Assembly: GCA_030770545.1 (NCBI GenBank)
Contig: CM061105.1
Location: 8,663,001-8,727,000 of the forward strand
Source of the DNA: Macropodus opercularis
Taxonomy: Eukaryota; Chordata; Actinopteri; Anabantiformes; Osphronemidae
Direction of reading: 5' to 3'
Length of the DNA stretch: 64,000 nucleotides
The notes beneath the pieces were generated by a model. That model was not told the DNA's origin and did not search any database. It saw only the letters and a list, made by a program, of their open reading frames with translations. This document shows positions 28,301 through 41,859 of this stretch, one piece after another (positions within the stretch are counted from its first letter, which is position 1; the number at the start of each line of letters is the position of its first letter). The position numbers and the translations under genes are program-made.

Positions 28301-29729
28301 ATGTTTATGTTTGCACTGATCAGTTCCAGTCGTTAATATTAGATTTAGTTTCCTGCATGGATTCAGTTCTCTCCAACTTGATGATTTGAAACTCTGATAC
28401 TTTCACAAAAGAGCCATGAAGTCAGATGCAACATTACGTTGACCAAAATAAAAATACAAAACATTAACTTCAACTTTTATTTCTGCATCTGTCTCCCATG
28501 TCCTGTTCTCCAGGTGTTGTGATTTTTGGCGATAGTTTCCAGCCACGGCCCATGTGTGATACTTGGGGCTAAAAGACTTAGCGTTGTTGAAAGCGCCTTC
28601 TAGTTGTAAGCAGTGTTTCCTTCAGGAAGCTACGCTAAATACTAAAGCTTCATGGTTCAGATTTCCTTCCACAAAAAAGTGAAAAGCATGAAAAATTGAG
28701 TAGAGAGCAAACAAAGGAAAGGAACAAATATCATCTGTTAAGGTTATTGTCACACCAGTGACTAGCGATGGAGAAGAAGAAATACTGTAACAAAGAAAGT
28801 GAGTGTTTTTGTTTTTGTTTCTTGTTCTACACCGTGTACACAGCAGTAGACGTGAGTAGTGGAGATACTGGAGAGAATCAAGGAGCCTGGCATCTGCCTG
28901 GTAAACTCATCACTCCACACTCCTGGTTGACTTCTGCAGCTTTTGAAGTCAGCCGCTTTTAAGTCACCTGGGGAATACGTGCCTGACAGAGACAGAGCTG
29001 TCGATAAGCAGAACTCCACAACACGCACTGTGATAAGGATCCGCGCTCCTGACCATCCAGACCATACAGACAGATTTCACAGACACGAGGCTTAAGCTCG
29101 TGTAATGGGCTCACATGTACGTAACTTTTTAGTTCCTCAGGAAATCTGAACTATCTGAAAGTCTCCAACAACAAAACGCAACTTTCCCATTCTGAGTTCA
29201 GGTGCGCTAGTCATTTACTCTGGGGTACGACCGATATAGAAGCAAACAGCGCATTTTTATTCACAAACACCCCTCAGTAGAGATGCGCAGACATGAGTCA
29301 CTGCCCCCCGCTGTGTACCTGCGTAGCTCAGATGTCGACTACAAACAGTCTCAGAAGACGCCTGTGATCTATTCATAGAAGTGGTGCGAACGGCAAAGGT
29401 TAACTTTGATGAAGCACTTATTTATTTCATTATTCTTCAGGCATAACAAATACAAACGCACGTAGACGAGGACAACGCAAAAACAGCAACTTGTTGAGAA
29501 AGTAAAGTGAGATTGATGATGAATGTCACTCGTTCTGACAAACCATTATTTACAGACCAGAGGGGGGACTTCACTGCCTCCATACAGTAGTTCTTCTAAA
29601 AATACAACAAAAAATACATCTATAAACTATAACTAAGAACATATACACAAAATATAGAGCTGACTTACAGAATAGAAATATTATCCACACGTTCAGATTC
29701 ATACAACATGCCACGCACCAATAATACAC

Positions 29730-29778
29730 ATATGCAAATAATAATAATACACATACACAAATAATACACATACACAAT
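29730..29778. repeat. AATAATACACATACACA short tandem repeat
   Basis: Two and a half imperfect units of about 18 bp built from AATAATACACATACACAA. Confidence 0.8.
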
Positions 29779-30180
29779 GTGCTGGTAGGACAGTAGAACT
29801 ACAGACGTGTTTTTAAATGAGGGCCGTGTTTTATTGCGCCAGTTAACTGTTATCGTCCATTTGACCGAGAGGATGATTGAGAGCTGACACAGAAGAGTCA
29901 CTAAGTAAAAGTCAAAGTATAAAAGCTAAATGAACTTTCTGTCCGTTTCAGTGTAAAGACTCCAACGTTCAGACGCAGATGAGGTGGATAGAGACACTAG
30001 AACACACGCGATAACATCCCTGCTGCTATCATCAGAATGTCCGTGATGGTTATAGGACCAGCATAAGCATATTTCCCATCTCATCCATCTCGCGCTGTCC
30101 TGTCTACAGTATCTGGCCGCGTTGTGCAGACGCTCGTATCTCCCCATCCAGCGTACAGATGCAGAGATCTATTTAGCTGT

Positions 30181-30520
30181 GCTGTGCTATCATCTCTTCT
30201 TTCTTCCCTTTATGCTCTTGCATGCGTCCTAGATTTATTTTTCTCTGCTTCTGGGTTTATTTAGTCTATTTTGCTGCTTTTCTACTCCTTTGCTTTTAGG
30301 TCTCTGTTTCATTCTCATCTTTTCTCTGGCAGGTAATAGCATTACTGTAACTCTCCCGGTTCCCGTCTCCTCCCCTGCTTCTGTACTTCTTCCGTCTTGC
30401 CTGCCATCTGTTTTTCTGTTACAATTCTTTCCTCTTTTATTCTCCTCCATTTTCATTTTCAGTCGATTTCTCCCTGTTTTTCTTTTTCTGTGATCTCTCC
30501 TCTCCTCTCCCCCTTTTCTC
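30181..30520 (+). repeat. Pyrimidine-rich low-complexity tract
   Basis: A 340-bp stretch strongly rich in C and T on the plus strand (CTCCTCTTTTATTCTCC-like). ORFs over it are artefacts (Lys/Arg/Glu-rich on minus, Ser/Leu/Phe-rich on plus). Confidence 0.7.
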
Positions 30521-31738
30521 ATAGACTAAGAATAGTAGAATCTTATTTTGTTCTAGGAAATCCAGTCAGCCTGGCCCATCTGCGTGATTATGCACAGCAC
30601 CACTGATTGGTTCCAGGCAAATCATTCCAGTGGAACACGATGTCCTGGATTGAAATAACCCACCGAGTAACAAAATAACTCACACTTCCTCTCCAGATTT
30701 AAAGTTGCAAACTTTATATCCACTCATTACAAGTCCGATCAGACACCCAAGTCAGTCCTTAAGTGATTAGATTAATATTGTTCCCATATTGTGGATTATG
30801 GTAATTATTAAATATCCTTTTATTTTAAGGCCCAGTGCTCCGGGGATCAAATTCTTCATTAAATCAGAACAGATCTGACAGCGTAATTTGATGTAAGTGC
30901 TACTAGGTGACAGTTTCATTAACTAGTTTCTTTTGCTCTGACACCTGGATTATCACAGTCTAGTTTGCTGGACTATCTAACGCATGTTCAGATAAAACTG
31001 ACTTCAACAAAAATGTCTTATCATTTTCCACACTGATTGCACAGCTCTGATAACTTGATGCTGCCATGAGCAGCTCCATGTGGAGCAGATGAAGAAACCG
31101 GGGGATGTAATGAATATGTTTGTGTTGAATAAATGCCAGAGCTTGATTTTGTTTTATAAACTGATATGTTGCTTACGTTGTGAAATTAAATTATCTTGTC
31201 TTACTGAGACATTGTTCTGCGGCTGTTTTTTATTTATGACATGAGAATAAATGTGGTTTTGGTACTTTTGAATCTTTGTTTCTCCCTGATAGAGTTGAAA
31301 TAGGCACAGTCCTACTAGTTATTCACTAATTTGCCTTGGAAAAAGAAAAACACACATCAGTACTTTACATTGAGGATATGAGCACCTCACTGTACGTCAC
31401 TGTGCTCTGCTCACTGCCTTTACTCGAGAGACGTACACAACAGGAGTAAAACTGATGATCATCTGCTAAAATTAAATGCAGCTGGACTTGACAGTTTTAT
31501 CATCACAACTCATCACAGAGCCAGCGGTCTGTGGACATTTACTGTTGCGCTCACAGCTGACTGACTGTGTCAGAGACGCACAGCACAAACTCTCTGAATG
31601 AGAGCAGCACACGGAAGGAGATTCATTTAGGCACTTATTAAAGAGAGACTGATGAAGAGCAGAGGTTCAGCAAAGCTCAAAGCTCCACCTTCCTGTACAC
31701 AGAGCGCACAAACTACCCTGAGAGCAACAGGGAACATG

Positions 31739-31753
31739 TTTTTTTTTTTTTTT
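31739..31753. repeat. Poly(T) tract, 15 bases
   Basis: An uninterrupted T15. No retroposon body is recognised next to it. Confidence 0.85.
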
Positions 31754-32065
31754 GTGGAAGTCTATAACAGCAAGTGTCTGAAATAGCCTAAGGCAAAAAC
31801 AGATTGTTCAGCTTACAAGTGTGGAAGAATTTCAGATAACCTCGCCATGTGTCCACTGCTGCACATGCAAGGTCAGAGAAGGATGGAGCAGCAAAGCTCT
31901 TACTTCATGGACGTCACACACACACATGCAGCACCTTCCACTGGCCCGTACCCTCCCGTGTTCTGTGAAGTAGTCGTCCAGACTGTCTGAGGAATAGTTT
32001 GAGGTTACAGATTGTCGTGGGTTGTTTCCTCACAGGACGAGCAAGGCAGGGGCTCATCTGTAGCA

Positions 32066-32084
32066 TACACACACACACACACAC
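32066..32084. repeat. (AC)n microsatellite
   Basis: About nine AC units. Confidence 0.9.
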
Positions 32085-35000
32085 TTCTGTACGCACACAA
32101 TGACGCACGTATACACATGAACACATCCAAATACACTCATTTCTTTTAAGTAAGTGACACAGACTCCGTCTAAGGAGTCGGCTGCATCTTTAGATACTAT
32201 GGTTGGTCTGGTGTCCAATTCTTGGCAAGATTAAAAACCGTCAACAACAGTAACAGCTCCAGCATCTGGCGGTTAAATCAAAAAGGTGTTCATGCATCAC
32301 AGGGAAACTAGATTTCTATCATTATTATCAGACAGTATGTGGCTGCTTCAGGGGCTCGTTTTAGCAAATATCATTTCCCAACAGATTGGGCCAAGTGATG
32401 GGCTGAGAGTGGAACGAACAAAGATGCTAATGGGAAGACGGAGAGTAATGCATAGAGAATATGTACAGTACTGAGCACAGATAAACAACAGCAAGAAGAA
32501 AATAAGTAGCGCTAATGGTTTCCAGTGTTGCAGAACAAAACAAAGATGAGGTTGAGTTCCAGCTGGAGAAAACTTCAGGTTAGTCAACAACTCTCACGGT
32601 GTGTTTGGCTAAAGATCCGCATGCTTGGGATTAAAGCTCCTGGCTGTGTCTGCATCTGACGGCAGGTTGCATTCTGTTACAATGCAGCCCATTATTTTTT
32701 ATTGTGCGATCAGGCTGCGCGTCTATTTGTTCTCATTTCTGGGGATATTAAACCTCTTGTATTCCTGGCCAGCAGCCGTTTCCCAGATCTAAGCTAATTT
32801 GAGTTTAAATTCAGAAATCCTACACAGGTACATAGGCAAAGCAAGCTCATCCCATTCCCAGTGTGCTCTGAGCTTGTTGTTTACATTCTACATTATGTCC
32901 AAGAAAACAACACCGTAGTTTATTTCAAAAGAATTTTGAATAGACTGGAAGTGATATTTCAGGCTAGATATACAATCCCACATTGTGCTATTTCTACAGG
33001 CCCCCGTCTCGCAGTGACTTAATAAGTGGCGTGTCAGAGGTCAGCCCTTGAGTTATGATTACTGTGGCCGCAGAGGGAATGCGGAGTGGAGGATTTTGGG
33101 TGCTTGGCGTGTCTCATTCACCCTTCAGCTGTCACACTGCCTCCTGAGGCCAGGCCTCACTGACTGACAGGTGTAAGTAATGACTGGAGTTCAGAGGTCA
33201 GCATAAGCGCAAGCTGCATGCACAGCTGCATGGACGCTTTGATACAGAGACCCGACCTCCCAGAGGTCCCCAGATCATTTAGCGAAGGCTCTGCAGCGCG
33301 CCTGTGAAATAAATAATGAAGAGTTTTCTTCTCAAAATCAGTTGAAATCTTCGGTAGGAGTTTAGCTTCCCTTTATTCATTTTAATTGGTTCGTTTGGTT
33401 TGTGCAAAAATTACTTAGATCCATTTTATTTAAAAAAAAAAGCTCATTAATGTATCAAAGGGGTTCAACACTTTCTAGCCCAGCCTTATGAATTTGTGAA
33501 AATAATATTTTTTATTACCTTCTTTCTTTTGCCATTCATCAACGTGCATGTGCGTGCGCTACAGGAGTAAAACCTGGTGCTTGGAAACAAGATGGAGGGG
33601 AAAGAAAAAAAACCCTGGTAGATGGAGGACGGAGCCGTGCTCATTATGGCACCATGCATTCCAGAAAGTGAGAGATCAGCCTGGGGGCCCACTGCAGCTG
33701 ACAGCAGCTGCAATTCCCGGACTTATGAGGATGGTGGTGGTGCTGGAGACGGTGAGTGGAGAGGACAGTAGAAAGGAAAGCTGGGTTGGGAACGGGATGG
33801 AGATCTCCGGAGGGACTGGGTTATCATTTGGCATTCCTCCTTCTCCTGTCATCGCTTTGATAATGCCTCACATATGGGTTTAGGGGGACGAGGGGAAGGT
33901 AAGCGGAGAGATCTTGTTCCAGGTAGACATTTTTTTAATTGAAGTTTCGAACGCAGCGACCCCCCTCTCACGCTCTCTACCCTTGTTGCTCCAGGCTTTT
34001 TGTGCTCTGACTTGTGACAAACGCTTGTACCACAGGCATCTGACTAAGGAACAATTAAAGCTTTCACTCTCTGTGACAGAAACGGTGAATAAACACCAGT
34101 TTGGGCAGAATGAAAACATGCATTAATGGACAAAAAACAGAATGTTTAAAGCCACGTTTAGTCTGTTTAAGTGCTACCAGTATGTGATGCTAAGCTCAAC
34201 CAAGTCTGTGGGTAAATTATTAGCTAAGACAAGATTTTGACCCGTAGGCAAAAACATTTGACCCATTTGTTTCCACTTTTCTGTCAGCATCAATCCATCT
34301 TGTGTCTGTGTCATAAATGAGTGAAGCAAGGAAGTCTGAGAGACAGAGAGGGCAGCTGAGAAGACATTCAGATGGCTGCCTGTCTATGGCAATTACACTA
34401 ACCAAGACAGTGTGTCTGTTTTGGCTGTTAGCGTGAACTGAGGCTGTTGTGTCCCTCTCCACTGTCTTTAACAACCGATCGACTCTCCCCTGAGAGCCAC
34501 TTAGTCTGTCCTCCATGCAGCCTCTTGAGTTACAGCTCACCCACGCACATGCTCCCATCAGAGGAGCCGCCATCTGGGCACACACAGTCGTACTCGCACA
34601 CGCACACGTGCCAATAACCGCACGTGAAGACGCGTATCGACATGGAGGTGGACGACAGCTTCTCGGGGCCGCGCGGCTGTGACACGCTGTGTTCATCGAC
34701 GCTAGCGGCGGAGTCTAGCGATGTTTTCTGGCCAGCACCTGTCTCCTTCTCAGAACAGCCCTGTCGGCATCAGTCATTGTCGTTTTAATGATTATTGTGG
34801 TTCCTGTCAGTTGCGTTTGAATCTATATTGATCAAATATTAGTTGACTGATGATCCTGGTGTTTGTTTTCTACGTTTCAACACTGTGTTGTTTTTTTGTG
34901 TTGACATATTTAGGAATTTAAAAGCGTGTAGCCTCTAGTTGGACTTTTTTTGGTGCATATTTTCAGAACCAGAGACTGAAACAATCCGTTTTTTAAATTC

Positions 35001-37469
35001 TCTACTTCCCACTGTTCCAGGTCATAAAGTTAAATACGATGTTTATTCCTATGGAGTTTATTCCTCTTTCCTTCCAGCAGGACTCTCAGTGCTATGTAAT
35101 AATATAATATAATATCTGTTTAGACGGCAGGTGCTGGTTAAGTGCAGTAATGACATGAACCAGTGTTTCACTGCGCTACGTAATTCATCTTCGCGTACGC
35201 CGGTGATGTGCAGCGCTCGGCCAGAAGAACATGCTCTGAGATGTCGTGAGCGTGGAGGAGATCTGGTTTTTCATGGCCGACGATCGACGGTACAGTACGT
35301 GTCATACAGCTGAGGAGAGTTTTAATTAATCATGTGCGCTCATGATGACACATGCATGGAGAAGGAGGAGAGGTGCTCTGTCTGTCCTCCTTGACACGAA
35401 AGGCTGAAGGCAAATTTGGAGGGTAATTTCCATATCTATACCCCCACGCCCTCATTAAAGGGAGGTCAGCCTCGTCTGTTATCATCGTCTGCCTTGCGCC
35501 ACCCTGTGAGGGCAGTCGGGTTAAGGGCAAAGTAGAATTTCTACACAAGCGAAGGTGCGGTTTACCTTCTGCACTTACCCAGAGCAAAAGCTTTAGAAGG
35601 CCTTTCAATAATACAACAGCAGGGCACGGCTCCATTTTGAGGGTTAGATGTGATAAAACACAGTGACACATCTCTTTACACATCAGGGAAGGAGACAAGA
35701 AGAGGAAAAGCATGTAGCCTCTGGCGTGGCGTGCTGCGTGCACAGTTATGGCTTGAAAACATGGGAGGATGTCAGCGGATCAGATGTGCCGTGGCAGCCA
35801 AGGTTATGAGTGATGAAGTTGATACGAGAGCGAGGGGAGCGAGCGGATGACCTTCATCACTCACTATCTATTATCCCTCCTCCTCCGCCCTGTCTCCCTC
35901 TATTCGGGAAGCCAGGAAGCAGAAAAGAGCCCCTTTGTGTGAACTCTCTAATTAGGGAGACCTTGACGTGCAGATCTCAACCATTGTTCCTCTTCATTTT
36001 GGTGGGAAAATATTTCATTGATTTTCGCAGCGATCGAAGGCGGGCGGAGATGAGAGGGGCTCTGTGTGGGATTAGGCTCTGCGGGGGGTTTCCGGGATGG
36101 GTGGGGCGCTGCGAGTGAGGATGTGTCCCTCCTCCTAACCCCTTCTCACCCTCTGGATGAACCAATTACAGCTGTGACCCTCAAACCATTACAGCTCACC
36201 TCTGCTTCTAGCTCCCATTGTTTACTCCGCACCTGCTACACCAGCTTCCTTTCTTCATGGTTACGCTACGTTTAGCGTTGGACTACAGCTTATGTTCTTC
36301 TGAGCAAAAGCACAATGGAAGGGGGCGACGTGTTTCCCTAATCAAACAAAGCCAAGCGCTCGTTCTTTTGTAATCAGCACACGCTAAACAGCGCAGTGAC
36401 ATTAACATCGGTTGTGATTCCAGCCGTTTGCCGAGCTCTTCCGGTGAGAGAGCCAGGCACCGCTGCAGCGCGGCTGCAGTTGTTTTCCCAGCGGAGCCTA
36501 CAGCAATCACCCGTTTCCGTCTCCTTCTCCCTCGCTGTCTTTCTCCTGTCACTCTAGACTGTCTCTAAATTACGCTTTACCCCTGCAGGTGCCGACGTCT
36601 CTCTGAAATGATTATTCGTACCACACAGAAGATTGCTTTTGGTAATTATATGTATCATAATTAAATTTGATGAACTCCTCCGAGACATAAAATCTCATTT
36701 GACCCAGGTGTTACGTTTTGCTTCCTATACACAAAAGGAGAAATGTGCAGAATCGTGCAGTTGACATCTTGATTAAGCAAAGCAGTATTTCTACATTTAC
36801 TGATAACTTAATTGCAACACAAGTAAAATGCAAACTCTACACTTTTACACTGGGATGAATTTAGAACCGTTGGATTTGTTGCTCTACATGAAGCGAACAA
36901 AGTTGGATGTTTATGCTGGATTAGCCACGTGATGTGTGTTTGTCATAAAAGTTGTCATTAAAGGTGCTCATTTGTGTCTTTGTGCTATGGCTCATTATTT
37001 GTTAAATTATGCAATTTGAAGAAAAACTCCTAAAAAGTTTTCACTTTCCCAAGATGACTGTAGACACCTGCTGGAGTTACTACTAAATATGGGAAATGCT
37101 CTCTCTCTCACACACACACAGACAGAGCTAAGACAGGGATTTGACGTTTTTACTTTACGTCTCTCTCCCTGTGCCATCATGTTGTGAGTTCACTGTTCCA
37201 CTGTCCATCACTCAGTATTCTCCCCAAGTTTCCTGCTCCCACATTCTGATCTGCGCTGCTGGATGGATTGCTTTTCTCCAACACCTTCCCTTTCTCTCTG
37301 CAGGTGTTTCCTGCTGTGCACCAATCCCTTCCTCGCAGGAGATTGCTCAGGGAATATTGATTAAGGTGAATATTTGCCGCTGAGAAGTCACTTTTCAAAC
37401 TTCCTGTGACTTTAATGTGAAAACACTGTGCAGTTCCCCTCTTTAGAGCTGAAGTATACTTTTAAGGTA

Positions 37470-37921
37470 CAGTACTGTGCAAAAGTTTTAGGCAGGTGTG
37501 AGAAAATGCTGTAAACAGAGAAAGCTTTCAAAAATGGAAGTGTTAAATATTTATTTTCATAAATAAACAAAATGCAGTGAATGAACAACAGAGAAATCTA
37601 AATCAAACCAATATTTGCTGCGACCACCCTTTGCCTTCAAAACTGCTGCAGTTCTTCCAGGTTCACTTGCTCACAGGTTTTGAAGGAACTCGTCTGTAGG
37701 TTGTAACTAACCACAGATCTTCTGTGGATGCAGGGTTTCTTGCATCTTGCATCCTCTCGCATCCTCATGTCGTCACTTCCATCACTTCCAGTACTAACGT
37801 AGTGACACCAAAGAGTGATTTAGATTTAGACAGAAACAAACGATCATTATTTATATTTCTGTAAGCTTTCTTTGTTTACAGCTTTTTTTCCACACCTGCT
37901 TAAAACCTTTGCACAGTACTG
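37470..37921. mobile_element. Tc1/mariner-like MITE, complete, 452 bp
   Basis: The element starts CAGTACTGTGCAAAAG and ends in its inverted form (CTTTGCACAGTACTG). Terminal inverted repeats of about 60 bp (37470-37529 and 37862-37921) match apart from a handful of substitutions and one indel. It is flanked by TA on both sides (37468-37469 and 37922-37923), the target duplication of Tc1/mariner elements. No transposase is encoded, so it is non-autonomous. The CAGTACTGTGCAAAAG terminus is, to my recollection, common in fish and amphibian genomes. Confidence 0.85.
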
Positions 37922-37923
37922 TA

Positions 37924-39046
37924 CTTCCCATACTCATCTCTTTAAAATCTCTGGCTTCCTGTCGGCCTCCCATTGTTCTAACACACAGACAGCCTTCAGA
38001 TGAAAAGTAATGTAGTACAGCTTGTCAGGAAGACAATTTCTTCCTTTATGTCTCTAATTGCATTGATTAAAGTGACACACACATCCAATTAAGTTAAAGG
38101 AGGCGGGGAAGGACACCATAAAGAAAATCACTATATCAATGGTTGTTAACATCTGTTTAACTATTGGTGAAGTACTGCAACAGCATTGCAATTAAAACAT
38201 CCTGATGACCTTAAACTGTATTCTGAGCAGTAAGACAATATCAAAGAAGGTTGATATTAACATTTGCTGTCAGACCCTAATCATTAAATGTTTTAACAGC
38301 TTTAAATCTCTTCAGCCTTCACATTACAGTCTCCAATAGGTACGAATTGACATTTTATGTGAGGTATCTTAAATATTCTCATGATCTAGATACTGATTAT
38401 CCTGTCGAGGCAGCAGATTAATGGTAAATCTTGTAATGCTGCAAAGTGTGTAGACATCACGTACATTGGTGACCAACAAACTGTGCACTTTGGGATTGTA
38501 CTGTGCAGTATGTTTTCCAGGCACATCCCTGGAAATAGTTCAAAATGAAGACTAAAACTGAGTAAAGCTGGATCATATAAGAGAGAAAATACAAAGCTCA
38601 TATTGACTGAATGCATCCTTGAATTGTTCATTTAAAGACACAGACAAAGTCTACGACAGCTGCAAAGATGTCTGCAACCACCAATCTGTAACCACTAGTA
38701 CAGGTGCATGTGTGATGGTTTAAAATTCACATAAGCGTTTACTTACTATCAAAATATTGTCACTTTTCTTCTAGAGCCATGTTTTTGGGCCGGTGTGCTA
38801 CTGATGGCTCGTTTATTCGTGGCTTTTAATGTGTGTTGAGAGGAGGACCAGCAGTGACAGAAAGCTGTTTATTTCCTCGGCCGTTATGAAACCAAACATT
38901 AGATGTTACACTCGTGTGCAGCGCTGACAGGACTGTTACCGGATAATAACCCTTCCTCTCAGCTTTCCTGACTCACCATTAATGAAGACAGAATTATGGC
39001 GCATTGAGTCACCGACCACATAGTGACTGACTTATTTTCCAAGGCG
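37924..39046. other. Intergenic, no gene seen
   Basis: AT-rich unique-looking sequence between the MITE and the possible distal poly(A) signal. No ORF is supported. Confidence 0.6.
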
Positions 39047-39052
39047 TTTATT
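39047..39052 (-). promoter_or_regulatory. Possible distal poly(A) signal AATAAA
   Basis: This is AATAAA on the minus strand (CACTCAATAAACGCC), about 3.68 kb past the ephb1 stop. It sits at the end of a UTR-like AT-rich stretch (39053-39170). It could end a long ephb1 3' UTR isoform or belong to an unrelated transcript; the sequence does not decide. Confidence 0.3.
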
Positions 39053-41859
39053 GAGTGCATTTTAGTACAATAGTCTTCAGAAAGTTACAGTTTACAAACT
39101 CTTGACACATACTCGTCACAATTTACAAGTGGTAGCTATACAGAACCTCCAAAAAGAAGGAACCCGTTCACACGAAACCTGTACACATACACAGTCTCTC
39201 TCAGACACGCATAAACAAACTATGACATGTGGACACACACGGATACCACCCCACCATCCATCGTGTACCATGAAGGAAGCTCGTGGCCGATATTCCAGAA
39301 AGATCACGTTTCACGTCATCCTACTTCTCCCCGGCTGCCAACGTGAATTCTTCTGAGTGTTTACAGTGTCTGTACGGTGGTTTACTGGTGTGTTAGTCCA
39401 CTGTCTGAAACAGAAGAGGAACAGAGCGGAATGCTTAAAAAAAAAAATGTTGTTCTGGACATTTCCAGGTATGAGCTGCTTCCACCGACAGGCTTGAAAT
39501 CACTACTAAAAGGATCGTTGGTCACTTCTCAGACAGTTACAGCACCATGAAACATTTAACAAGCTCCATTCTTGTGTTTTGTATCAGCGTGTGATGAATG
39601 GCTTCCATACGAAACCGGTTTTCAGAGAGGGATGGCGAACCGCCTCTCCATTCATCACCCCGGAGTGTCATTATAGTCACATATTTAGAAAGACAAACAG
39701 AGCAAATAGGGGAAAAATGACACAGTTGTATAATGAGTACATTCTATCATTTCATTCACAAGTTCTTGGATTGAAAAGCAAATACATGAGATGGAGCTCA
39801 ATGGAGGACTAATGCATTCAAATTGAATCATTGGCCTCACTGAAAGGGATTTATGCCAATCTCGAGGAACATGTCATTATATTTAGGAATACTTGGTGAT
39901 TCAATTGAAAAGAAAAGGCAATTGGTTTTGCCCATCAGCCAAACCAGTCACAGTGTTCTCCGTTACCAACGTTATCAACGGAATTGATATTTCTGTAATC
40001 AAATGTCGCTACATACAGTAAACCACATCAAGATGAAAGGGGCAGATTCACGTCGATACGTCAACCTACTGACTTTTATCCAACCTCCTACATGCAGCCC
40101 TGCCCTTCTGTAAACGGACACACACCCCCTCTATCCATCACGTATGCACACGCTCTGCAGGGTCGCAGCCCACTTTCTTTTCATCAGGCATCAGACTAGA
40201 AATCAGACGTGAGAATGACATAATTGAAGATTCTTCTACGTGTGTGTGTGTGTTTGTGTGCGTGTGTGTTTGTTTTTCGATCGCCCCCATCAGTCTCCCT
40301 CCCTGGCTGATCAGATTCCTGTCAGATGTGGGTCCCAGCAGGTGTTTTGCACTCCTGCCTGGGCCCACTGGAGCATGGAGCCAACCATTTCTCAGACGGG
40401 CTTAGCTCAGCCCAGGACAGCTTGATTATACCCAGGACAAATGAGCTGGAGATCTGCCAGCCAGTGGAAGTGGCCGTGGAGAGAGGGCAGGACATACAGA
40501 GGAGGAGAAAGACTCGAAGGAGGTGAGTATACTTAATAATCTGCTAATGGGAATGCCATCAATTTCTAATTTTGGATGCAAGGTGGCTGGAACTGTCGTC
40601 ACTCATGTCTCTCTGAACAGGGCCAGAAGGGATTCAGCTGGGTCACAGCTACTGTGACACGACCGTAGCTCACGAGCATTTGGTGTGAGCTGAAAGTCTT
40701 TACTGGCCTTATGTATTACTGTAGCTGCTCTACTGGTATCTGCAAGATCAGGACAGAACAGGTGCTAGTGGAGAGACAGCAAAGCACATTTTAGGACAAA
40801 GGCAGTGAGAAGCTGGACAAGGTCCTTTGCTACAGTAACATTAATGCAACACTACACAGCTTGATCCATAAGACACCATTCTCAAAATAAAAACACTACT
40901 ATGAATAAATGAATAAAAAAAAAAGATATGTTGCTTAATCCCAATACAAACCAACCATGTTTCCAAACCCCAGCTACTGGAGATCAGAAGCATGGAGGGA
41001 TTCATGTACAGTACTTTGTCTGAATTCTCTTTGCGACTGTGACAGTTCCATTGAACATGTAGCCCATTTGGCACAAACATAGAATGAGAGTGCATAGATT
41101 TCCTAAGCAGTTTAGTTACAGTGGTCTAGGGCAACCTGTGCTACGCTGTAACCACCGTGCCCACGGGGGCTGTTTAAGTCTGGCCGTTCGCTGGAATGGC
41201 ATCCTGCGTCTGTTGGCAAACCTCAGCCAGATGTTCATTTTCACTGTGAGTAGAGCAGTGAAGCTGATTCAGCCTGGTTTCCAGCGCGTTGATAAGCCGC
41301 CCCAGAGAATGAGTCTGTCTTTGGCTGGAATACAATCCAGCAGATAAGGTACGGAGCAGTGTGATTTTCCCGTACGAACAGCAGGTACGTACCGTGGATC
41401 TGGGCCGGCCAACGCGTGGACTTCCCCTTCCCTCTGGATGGTGCCGAGCGCTCCCAACGCAAACAACAACAGATCATAAAAGCAAAACAAAACATAAAAC
41501 ATATCTGTACAAATAAGTGCTTACCAGCAAGAGACAGCATGTGCACACCCACAGGTAACATCATCTCCAATAAATGGATATTTGATCAATTATTGAAATC
41601 CTACAGCAATTTTCATATACATCTACAAATACCAATTGTTCATTTAAGATTCCTTTGATATTTTCCTCAGATTAAGATTCAGTCAGAATGGATCCCTGTG
41701 CCCCTGGAACAGGGAGACGTACAGGACAGCGTCTGGCGTTCAGTTACTCGAAGGGCACTGCGGGAACCTACACACTGCATGTGTCTATCACAATCTAGCC
41801 AACAAACATGTCTTTGCCGAAAATGCAAGCAGAGAGTTCTGTACATACATATTCATACA
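39053..41859. other. Non-coding region beyond the proximal ephb1 poly(A) site
   Basis: This is either a long ephb1 3' UTR ending near 39047 or intergenic DNA. It holds a GT microsatellite (40240-40272). No ORF has domain or splice support. Confidence 0.5.
40240..40272. repeat. (GT)n microsatellite
   Basis: This is an interrupted GT tract with two TTTG interruptions. Confidence 0.85.

Larger units (their letters stand above)
24991..37467. other. Intergenic, no gene seen
   Basis: No coding gene is supported. It contains microsatellites (29730-29778, 31739-31753, 32066-32084), a pyrimidine-rich tract (30181-30520) and further AT-rich, motif-dense stretches resembling non-coding conserved DNA at about 27.84-27.96 kb, 30.74-30.95 kb and 33.00-33.30 kb. 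Confidence 0.55.

Noticed and set aside
30235..30522. Lys/Arg/Glu-rich ORF
   Set aside because: Shadow of a pyrimidine-rich low-complexity tract.
33548..33883. 111-codon plus-strand ORF
   Set aside because: No domain or splice support; the repeated AGG/GGA-rich composition explains the openness.
34220..34696. 158-codon minus-strand ORF
   Set aside because: Overlaps GC-rich sequence by chance; Cys/Arg/Ala-rich with no recognisable family or flanking exons.
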